Source: Streptomyces sp. T39
GTDB lineage: Bacteria; Actinomycetota; Actinomycetes; Streptomycetales; Streptomycetaceae
Direction: 5' to 3'
NCBI RefSeq assembly: GCF_008042045.1
Contig: NZ_RDBP01000057.1
Span: 1 to 34,859, forward strand
DNA length: 34,859 nt
Shown: positions 26,975 through 34,859 of the stretch, one piece after another
How positions within the stretch are numbered: position 1 is the first letter of the stretch
Layout of the letters: each line of letters begins with the position of its first letter
Program-made: the position numbers and the translations under genes
Notes under the pieces: model-generated
Told to the model about the DNA's origin: nothing
Databases searched by the model: none
The model's input: the letters and a program-made list of their open reading frames with translations, nothing else

Positions 26975-26999
26975 GTACCCGTCCCACCGCAGCCGACAC
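26975..26999 (-). promoter_or_regulatory. Candidate SigB-type promoter for the DJ-1/PfpI gene at 26907
   Basis: On the minus strand, GTGT (26999-26996), 15-base spacer, GGGTAC (26980-26975). It fits GNNT-N14-16-GGGTAC/T. The -10 sits inside a 16-base perfect palindrome (26969-26984), about 67 bases before the start codon. Confidence 0.58.
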
Positions 27000-27042
27000 C
27001 CCACCGCACAGCCGACACCCCACGGCAGCCGGCACCCCGCGG
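26990..27042. repeat. Three imperfect tandem repeats upstream of the DJ-1/PfpI gene
   Basis: Unit CAGCCGACACCCCAC begins at 26990 and 27009, with a degenerate third copy CAGCCGGCACCCCGC at 27026 (periods 19 and 17). The first copy covers the candidate -35 element; the others lie upstream of it. They may be regulator sites. Confidence 0.6.
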
Positions 27043-27060
27043 CGACGAGGCGCCGCGGGG
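27035..27060 (-). terminator. Hairpin after meaB
   Basis: Ten-bp stem CCCCGCGGCG/CGCCGCGGGG (27035-27044 with 27051-27060), loop of six, beginning 18 bases after the meaB stop on the minus strand. It should end the mutA-mutB-meaB transcript. Confidence 0.72.
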
Positions 27061-27077
27061 CGTCGGCACGGCGCGGA

Positions 27078-28064
27078 TCAGGGTGTGCGGCCGAACGCCT
27101 CCAGGATGCGCTGCGCCGCGAGCGTCGCCGTCAGCTCCCCGTCGCGGACCTGCTGTTCGACACCGGGCGCCGCCGCGCGGACGGCGGGGTGCCGGTGCAG
27201 ACGCTCCCTGAGAGTCTCGTGGACCATCGCCCACGTCCAGCCGATCTGCTGGTCCCGCCGCTTGGCGGCGAGCCTGCCGGTCGAGTCCAGCAGCGCTCGG
27301 TGCTGTTCCAGCCGCTCCCACACCGTGTCGAGGCCGGTGTTCTCCCGGGCGCTGCACGAGAGCACCGGGGGAGTCCAGGCTGCGTCCGCGGGATGCATCA
27401 GGCGCAGCGCGCCCGCCAGTTCACGGGCGGCGGCGCGCGCGTCGCGCTCGTGGGGGCCGTCGGCCTTGTTGACGGTGATCACGTCGGCCAGCTCCAGCAC
27501 CCCCTTCTTGATGCCCTGGAGCTGGTCACCGGTGCGGGCGAGGCTCAGCAGCAGGAAGGAGTCGACCATGTCGGCGACGGCGGTCTCCGACTGGCCGACG
27601 CCCACGGTCTCGACCAGCACGACGTCGTAGCCCGCGGCCTCCATCACGATCATCGTCTCGCGGGTCGCCTTGGCGACGCCGCCGAGCGTGCCGGCGCTGG
27701 GGGAGGGGCGCACGAAGGCGGCCGGGTCGACCGAGAGACGCTCCATCCGCGTCTTGTCGCCGAGGATGGACCCGCCGGTACGGGTGGACGACGGGTCCAC
27801 CGCGAGGACGGCGACCCGGTGGCCCAGGCCGGTCAGCATGGTTCCGAGGGCGTCGATGAACGTGGACTTGCCCACGCCGGGCACACCGCTGATGCCCACC
27901 CGCCGCGCCTCGCCGGTGTACGGCAGCAGCTCCGTGAGCAGCTGCTGGGCGAGCACCTTGTGGTCGGGGCGGGTGGACTCGACGAGCGTGACGGCGCGCG
28001 CGATGTACGCCCGCGAGCCGTCCCGCACGCCTTTGACGTAGGCGTCGATGTCGATCGTCGGCAT
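27078..28064 (-). CDS. meaB: Methylmalonyl-CoA mutase-associated GTPase MeaB
   Basis: A 328-residue G3E-family P-loop GTPase that loads and protects the adenosylcobalamin cofactor of methylmalonyl-CoA mutase. Walker A is GVPGVGKST (about 58-66). AVLAVDPSS (switch region), VETVGVGQSE and VNKADG (guanine recognition) follow in order, and the C-terminal dimerisation arm is present. ATG 28064 starts four bases after the mutB stop, so it belongs to the mutA-mutB-meaB operon. Length and motifs are normal. Confidence 0.96.
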   Translation of the reverse strand: MPTIDIDAYVKGVRDGSRAYIARAVTLVESTRPDHKVLAQQLLTELLPYTGEARRVGISGVPGVGKSTFIDALGTMLTGLGHRVAVLAVDPSSTRTGGSILGDKTRMERLSVDPAAFVRPSPSAGTLGGVAKATRETMIVMEAAGYDVVLVETVGVGQSETAVADMVDSFLLLSLARTGDQLQGIKKGVLELADVITVNKADGPHERDARAAARELAGALRLMHPADAAWTPPVLSCSARENTGLDTVWERLEQHRALLDSTGRLAAKRRDQQIGWTWAMVHETLRERLHRHPAVRAAAPGVEQQVRDGELTATLAAQRILEAFGRTP

Positions 28065-28068
28065 GGCC

Positions 28069-30275
<2,207 letters not shown>

Positions 30276-30276
<1 letters not shown>

Positions 30277-32165
30277 CACGCCACTCCGATCCGGTCGAGG
30301 ACGGAGCCCAGGACGGCGACCGCGTCGCCGCCCGCGACGACGAACTCGTCGACCCCGGCCTTCTCGTAGGTCTCACGCAGGTCCCCGGGCCGCCCGGCGA
30401 GGAACACCCGCAGGGCGCCCGCCGCCTTCAGTGCCTCGGCCACGGGGGCGGCCTGCTCGGCGTAGAGCGCGTCGCTGGAGCAGACGCACGCCACCTGCGC
30501 CCCGCTCGCCGCGAAGGCGGCCGCCGCCGACGCGGCGTCCACGGTCACCGGGTCGTGCACCGGCTCGATGCCGCCGGCCTGGAAGAGGTTGGCCGCGAAA
30601 CCGGCCCGCGCGGTGTGCGCTGCGGCCGGGCCGAGCGCGGCGAGGAACACCTTCGGCCGGGCACCGGTGGCCGCGAGGTGGGCGTCGGAACGGGCCCGCA
30701 GGGCCTCGAACGCCTCGTCCCTGCGCACCACGGGCAGTCCGCCGCGGGGCCGTGCGGGCGCCGGGTCGCGGACCACCGCGGTCTCGGCCAGCAGCGGGAA
30801 CTCGCTGACGCCGGTGACCGGTTCGCGGCGGGTGGCCAGCTTCCGGCTCCGGGCCTGCCAGGTGGTGCCGATCCGGTCGGCCACCAGCCCGTCGCGCAGC
30901 GCCGCCGCCTGGCCGCCCGCGCCCTCGATCTCCTGGAACCACGCCCAGGCCGCCTGCGCCAGCTCCCGGGTGAGACGCTCCACGTACCAGGAGCCGCCCG
31001 CCGGGTCGACGACCCGGCCGAGGTGGGACTCCTCCATGAGGATGGTCGACGTGTTGCGGGCGATGCGCCGCGCGAAGGCGTCCGGCAGGCCGAGCGCGTG
31101 GTCGAAGGGGAGCACGGTCACCGCGTCGGCGCCGCCCACTCCGGCGGCCATCGAGGCGACCGTCGTGCGCAGCATGTTCACCCACGGGTCGCGGCGCGAC
31201 ATCATCACGGACGAGGTCACCGCGTGCTGCACCTGCGCGGCCGCCGCACCGGCGACCCCGCTGACCTCCGCGACCCGCGCCCACAGCCGGCGCGCGGCCC
31301 GCAGCTTCGCGATCGTCAGGAACTGGTCGGCGCTCGCCGCGTAACGGAACTCCAGCTGGCTCGCGGCCGTCCCGGCGTCCAGACCGGCCGCCGTGAGCTC
31401 ACGCAGCCACGCCACGCCGGTCGCCAGGGAACAGCCCAGCTCCTGGGCCGCGCTCGCGCCCGCCTCGTGGTAGGGCAGCGCGTCCACGACCACGGCCCGC
31501 AGACCGGGGTGGCCGGCGGCGCAGCGCGCCGCGAGCGCGGCGGCCGCGGCCGTCCCCGGGGCGACGGCGTCGTGGTCGCCGGTGCGCGCCGCGTGCCCGA
31601 ACGGGTCGGCGCCGAGGTTGCCGAGCGCGGCCGACGGGGCGACGCCCCGCTCCGCGTACAGGGCGAACAGGGCCTCGGCCGCCGCCTCGAAGCCGGCGCC
31701 CGCGTCGAGCACCACGGGCGCGAGGTCCAGCAGCACGCCGTCGAGGGCCGTGCCGAGGGCGTCGACGGGCACGCCGCCCTCGCCGACGGTCAGCCACAGC
31801 GAGGTGACGCCGTTCTCCAGGTCGCCGAGGACCGCCTCGTTCGTCCGCACCGGATCGGGCCGGTCGTGGCGCTGGCGCACGTCCCAGCCGGACACGGCGC
31901 CGCCCTCGGGGCGGGCGCCGCGGGTGAACGGAGCGAATCCGGGCAGCCCGGTGTCGTCTGCGGAGTCCGCGCCGTCGGCGGTGTACAGGGGACGGGTGGT
32001 GATCCCGTCCTCCAGAGCCGTGGACAGCGCGTCCTCCGCCGCCGAACCCTGGGCGTCCTTGCCTGCTTTGCGCAGCACGCCCTCGACGAGGCGCTGCCAC
32101 TCTTCGCGGGTCGCACCAGGGAATTCGGCGGCCAGTGTGAACCCGTCATCGGGGAGGACCGTCAT
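30276..32165 (-). CDS. mutA: Methylmalonyl-CoA mutase small subunit
   Basis: The non-catalytic beta-type subunit, 629 residues, partner of MutB in the heterodimer. It keeps the barrel fold (NLGADPFGHAART, FRYAASADQFLTIAKLRAAR, VNMLRTTVASMAAG), but its C-terminal B12-like domain has GPAAAHTARAGFAAN where MutB has DGHDRG, so it lacks the cobalt-ligand motif, as expected for this subunit. The frame stays open far upstream on this strand; the start is fixed by the subunit N-terminus (LPDDGFTLAAEFPGATREEW). ATG 32165 and ATG 32171 are the candidates. Neither has a ribosome site, but a TAGCAT box stands seven bases before ATG 32165, suggesting a leaderless mRNA. Confidence 0.95.
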
Positions 32166-32172
32166 GGCCATG

Positions 32173-32200
32173 ATGCTAGACAGCGCCACGGCCGTGACGG
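32173..32200 (-). promoter_or_regulatory. Candidate leaderless promoter of mutA
   Basis: On the minus strand, -10-like TAGCAT (32178-32173) ends seven bases before ATG 32165. A poor -35-like CCGTCA (32200-32195) lies 16 bases upstream. No Shine-Dalgarno sequence is present. Confidence 0.4.
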
Positions 32201-32240
32201 AGCCCCTATCTTCTGTGACCTTGCACTCTCCGGTCCGCAC

Positions 32241-32269
32241 TTGATCGCTCGCACTGTGTGCACTAACCG
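32241..32269 (+). promoter_or_regulatory. Candidate housekeeping promoter for the DUF6458 gene
   Basis: TTGATC (32241-32246), 17-base spacer, TAACCG (32264-32269). Good -35, moderate -10. It would give a leader of roughly 88 bases that contains the ACAGC repeats. Confidence 0.4.
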
Positions 32270-32301
32270 GGACATGACCGCGTGCCGGTCGGGTACCCGA
32301 G

Positions 32302-32340
32302 ACAGCGAAACAGCAGCACACAGCACGGACAGCGCACAGC
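32302..32340 (+). repeat. Five ACAGC units in the DUF6458 leader
   Basis: ACAGC begins at 32302, 32310, 32320, 32329 and 32336, spacing 7-10 bases, in an A/C-rich stretch unlike the surroundings. It ends 23 bases before the start codon. Confidence 0.45.
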
Positions 32341-32363
32341 AACGACCGAGAGAGGTGATCCGC

Positions 32364-32591
32364 GTGGGTATCGGCGGATGCATCATCCTGATCGCCGCAG
32401 GGGCGATCCTGACGTTCGGCACCGACTGGGAAGTCGAGGGTGCCAACCTCGACGTGGTGGGGTTGATCCTGATGGCGGTGGGGCTGATAGGGGTCGCCAC
32501 GTTCACCAGCATCGCCAAGCGCCGCCGCGTCGTGGTCCCGCCGGCCACGCCCGTCGTCGAGGACCGGACCGTACGCCGCACCTACGAGTGA
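32364..32591 (+). CDS. DUF6458 family small membrane protein
   Basis: A 75-residue protein with two membrane helices. VGIGGCIILIAAGAILTFG (2-20) and LDVVGLILMAVGLIGVATF (about 31-49) flank a short polar loop (TDWEVEGAN); a basic, probably cytoplasmic tail follows. The pattern fits DUF6458, an actinobacterial family of unknown function. GTG 32364 is used because AGGTGA lies upstream and the family begins with M/V-G-I/L-G. It is divergent from mutA and stands alone before the transketolase gene. Confidence 0.8.
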   Translation: MGIGGCIILIAAGAILTFGTDWEVEGANLDVVGLILMAVGLIGVATFTSIAKRRRVVVPPATPVVEDRTVRRTYE

Positions 32592-32744
32592 GCGGCGGGG
32601 CCCGCCGGGACACCCGGAGCGAGGGCCCGCCACCGCGCGTGACCGGATGCGGGCGGCCCGCCCGGCGTTTGACGGCCGGGGGGCCGGGCACCCGCACACT
32701 TCCGGGCGCGCCCCGTCCCGCTCCCCGTCCCCAAGGAGCCGACC

Positions 32745-34607
32745 ATGCGAGTCTCCACGGCTCATGACGAACAACTGGCAGAGCTCGGACAGCAGTTGAG
32801 GGTCGATGCGGTTCGTGCCGCCGACGCCGCCGGATCGGGGCACCCCACCTCGTCCATGTCCGCGGCCGACATCGCCGCCGTCCTGCTCGCCCGTCATCTG
32901 CGCTACGACTTCGACCGGCCCGAGCACCCCGGAAACGACCGGCTCGTCCTGTCCAAGGGCCACGCCTCGCCCCTCCTGTACGCGCTCTACCGGGCCGCGG
33001 GCGCCATCGACACGGCCGAGCTGCTCACCTTCCGCTCCCGTGACAGCCGGCTGGAGGGCCACCCCACGCCCCGGCTGCCGTGGGTCGACGTCGCCACCGG
33101 CTCCCTGGGCCAGGGACTGCCGGTCGGCGTGGGCATGGCGCTGGCCGGCAAGCGGCTGGACCGGGCCCCCTACCGGGTCTGGGTGCTCTCCGGCGACAGC
33201 GAGATGGCCGAGGGCTCCGTCTGGGAGGCCGTCGAGCACGCGGCGTACGAGCACCTGGACAACCTGACCCTGATCGTCGACGTCAACCGCCTCGGCCAGC
33301 GCGGGCCCACCCGGTTCGGCCGGGACGTGGACGCCTACGCCCGGCGGCTGGAGGCCTTCGGCTGGCACACGCTGCGCATCGACGGCCACGACGTGACGGC
33401 GATCGACGCCGCCCTCTCCGACGCGGCCGCCACCACCGGCCGGCCGACCGCCGTCATCGCCGGCACCGACAAGGGCCACGGCGTCGCGGAGGTCGAGGAC
33501 CAGGAGGGCCGGCACGGCAAGCCGCTGCCCGACGCGGAGGCGGCGATCAGGGAACTCGGCGGGGTCCGCGACGCGCGTGTCGACGTCGCCCCGCCGCACG
33601 AGGCGCCCGCGCGGCCCGGCCGGACGGCCGGCGACCCGGGGCTGCCGGAGTACGCCGTGGGCGACGAGGTCGCCACCCGCACCGCGTACGGACAGGCGCT
33701 GGCCGCGCTCGGCGCCGCTCGCGACGACGTCGTCGTCCTCGACGCCGAGGTCGGCGACTCGACCCGCGCCGAGTACTTCGAGAAGGAGCACCCCGAGCGG
33801 TACTTCCAGTGCTACATCGCCGAACAGCAGATGGTCGCCGCGGCGGTCGGCATGGCGGTCCGCGGCTGGACCCCTTACGCCTGCACCTTCGCCGCGTTCC
33901 TCACCCGCGCCCACGACTTCGTGCGGATGGCCGCCGTCAGCCGGGCCTCCGTCAAACTGGCCGGCTCGCACGCCGGCGTCTCCATCGGGGAGGACGGCCC
34001 CTCGCAGATGGGCCTGGAGGACCTCGCGATGTTCCGCGCGGTTCCCGGCAGCACGGTGCTCTACCCCTGCGACGCCCCGCAGACCGCCCGGCTGGTCGCC
34101 GCGACGGCCGACGTGCCGGGCATCGTCTACCTGCGCACCACCCGCTCCGACACCCCCGTGCTCTACGGGCCGGACGAGGAGTTCCCCGTCGGCGGCGCCA
34201 AGGTGCTGCGCTCCTCGCCCCGCGACCGGGCGTGCGTGGTCGCCGCCGGGATCACCGTCCACGAGTCCCTCGCGGCGGCGCGGATCCTGGAACGCGAGGG
34301 CATCTCCGTCCGGGTCGTCGACGCCTACTCCGTCAAGCCCGTGGACACCGCCACGCTCCAGCAGGCGGCGGACGAGACCGGCTGCCTGATCACGGTCGAG
34401 GACCACCGTCTGGAGGGCGGTCTCGGCGACGCCGTCGCCGAGGCCTTCGCCGACGGCCGCCCCGTGCCCCGGCTGGTGCGGCTCGGTGTACGCGGTGTCC
34501 CCGGGTCCGCGACCGGCGCCGAACAGCTGCACGCCGCGGGCATCGACGCCGAGTCCGTCGCCGCCGCCGTGCGGCTGCTCGTCGCGGAGGCGATGGTGAG
34601 TCCATGA
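32745..34607 (+). CDS. tkt: Transketolase
   Basis: A 620-residue thiamine-diphosphate enzyme of the pentose phosphate pathway that moves two-carbon units between sugar phosphates. ATG 32745 has AAGGAG upstream. N-domain: SGHPTSS (His33), KGHASP (His73), and the ThDP/Mg motif GDSEMAEG to VDVN (150-181). Middle domain: catalytic Glu360 in YIAEQQM. C-domain: VVDAYSVKPVDTATL and VEDHRLEGGLGDAVAEAF. It is shorter than the primary transketolase of actinomycetes (about 690-700) and closer to the compact, animal-like type, so it may be a second, specialised isozyme. A hairpin follows the stop. Residues 528-589 are encoded again, in reverse, just downstream. Confidence 0.93.
   Translation: MRVSTAHDEQLAELGQQLRVDAVRAADAAGSGHPTSSMSAADIAAVLLARHLRYDFDRPEHPGNDRLVLSKGHASPLLYALYRAAGAIDTAELLTFRSRDSRLEGHPTPRLPWVDVATGSLGQGLPVGVGMALAGKRLDRAPYRVWVLSGDSEMAEGSVWEAVEHAAYEHLDNLTLIVDVNRLGQRGPTRFGRDVDAYARRLEAFGWHTLRIDGHDVTAIDAALSDAAATTGRPTAVIAGTDKGHGVAEVEDQEGRHGKPLPDAEAAIRELGGVRDARVDVAPPHEAPARPGRTAGDPGLPEYAVGDEVATRTAYGQALAALGAARDDVVVLDAEVGDSTRAEYFEKEHPERYFQCYIAEQQMVAAAVGMAVRGWTPYACTFAAFLTRAHDFVRMAAVSRASVKLAGSHAGVSIGEDGPSQMGLEDLAMFRAVPGSTVLYPCDAPQTARLVAATADVPGIVYLRTTRSDTPVLYGPDEEFPVGGAKVLRSSPRDRACVVAAGITVHESLAAARILEREGISVRVVDAYSVKPVDTATLQQAADETGCLITVEDHRLEGGLGDAVAEAFADGRPVPRLVRLGVRGVPGSATGAEQLHAAGIDAESVAAAVRLLVAEAMVSP
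34324..34511 (+). repeat. Inverted repeat, left arm (inside the transketolase gene)
   Basis: 188 bases identical to the reverse complement of 34672-34859; position x pairs with 69183 minus x. It encodes transketolase residues 528-589. The first difference is at 34512 (A against T), after which six bases match again before homology ends. Confidence 0.95.
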
Positions 34608-34627
34608 CCACCTGCCGCACCGGGCGT

Positions 34628-34653
34628 GCCGGGCCGGCGAGGGCCGGCCCGGC
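34628..34653 (+). terminator. Hairpin after the transketolase gene
   Basis: Perfect 11-bp stem GCCGGGCCGGC/GCCGGCCCGGC (34628-34638 with 34643-34653), loop GAGG, 20 bases after the stop. It lies in the spacer between the inverted-repeat arms. Confidence 0.72.
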
Positions 34654-34671
34654 GCCCCGCCGCACGCCGGA

Positions 34672-34859
34672 CGCGGACCCGGGGACACCGCGTACACCGA
34701 GCCGCACCAGCCGGGGCACGGGGCGGCCGTCGGCGAAGGCCTCGGCGACGGCGTCGCCGAGACCGCCCTCCAGACGGTGGTCCTCGACCGTGATCAGGCA
34801 GCCGGTCTCGTCCGCCGCCTGCTGGAGCGTGGCGGTGTCCACGGGCTTGACGGAGTAGG
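34672..34859 (-). pseudogene. Partial inverted copy of the transketolase gene, cut by the window edge
   Basis: Read on the minus strand this encodes transketolase residues 528-589 with no nucleotide change. The natural C-terminus (TGAEQLHAAGIDAES) is absent: after SAS-G the frame runs on into unrelated arginine- and proline-rich translation of the spacer. As a gene it would therefore be broken at its 3' end. Its 5' extent is outside the window. The absence of any silent change means either a very recent duplication or an assembly or library fold-back, not an old paralogue. Confidence 0.85.

Noticed and set aside
32291..32298. A fourth GGGTACCC box, between mutA and the DUF6458 gene
   Set aside because: Neither orientation has G-N-N-T at 14-16 bases, so I do not call it a SigB-type promoter.
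32172..34697. Minus-strand frame running open upstream of mutA, which would give a protein of about 1,470 residues
   Set aside because: The extra part is antisense to the transketolase and DUF6458 genes and has no recognisable domain; MutA homology begins at 32165.

Overview
The window is very GC-rich (about 72% by eye), codes densely with G/C in third codon positions, uses GTG starts freely, and I see no in-frame TTA codon in any gene I accept. Together with a streptogrisin-type protease, SigB/F-family sigma factors with RsbW-like kinases, and DUF5133/DUF6158/DUF6458 proteins, this points to a Streptomyces or close relative. I see no tRNA, rRNA, CRISPR array, transposase or phage gene.

Layout. 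(1) 3-3085: the end of a siderophore operon, a 5'-clipped IucA/IucC (NIS) synthetase overlapping a PLP-dependent decarboxylase. (2) 3133-7249, minus strand: a secreted streptogrisin C-like protease with a chitin-binding tail, a LysR regulator, and a NarL/LuxR two-component pair. (3) 7516-12946: a KhtTU-like cation/proton antiporter with its regulatory subunit, a small membrane protein, a LysR regulator divergent from a DJ-1/PfpI protein, and two VOC (glyoxalase-fold) genes. (4) 13109-16209: a DUF5133 protein and an overlapping pair of transporters (aromatic-acid-exporter type and MFS). (5) 16233-26217: a signalling island of about 10 kb with two SigB/F-type sigma factors, one STAS antagonist, two RsbW-like kinases, a soluble hybrid histidine kinase with four HAMP-type units, a CsbD-like protein, an ANTAR-GAF-PAS-PP2C phosphatase and a DUF6158 protein. 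(6) 26350-32165, minus strand: a second DJ-1/PfpI protein, then meaB, mutB and mutA, which convert methylmalonyl-CoA and succinyl-CoA. (7) 32364-34607: a DUF6458 membrane protein and a transketolase. (8) 34608-34859: a terminator, then an exact inverted copy of part of the transketolase gene that runs off the window edge.

How it may work together (inference). Three SigB-like promoter matches (GNNT, 15-16 bases, GGGTAC) precede the STAS gene at 17371, the VOC gene at 12026 and the DJ-1/PfpI gene at 26907. This suggests the sigma factors of the island control both their own switch and nearby protective genes. Glyoxalase-fold proteins, two DJ-1 family proteins and a cation/proton antiporter would fit a response to reactive carbonyls or oxidants, but this is a hypothesis. 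Nearly every convergent gene junction carries a perfect or near-perfect GC-rich hairpin of 10-25 bp. The most unusual structural feature is the inverted transketolase copy at the right edge, which is either a real rearrangement or an assembly fold-back.
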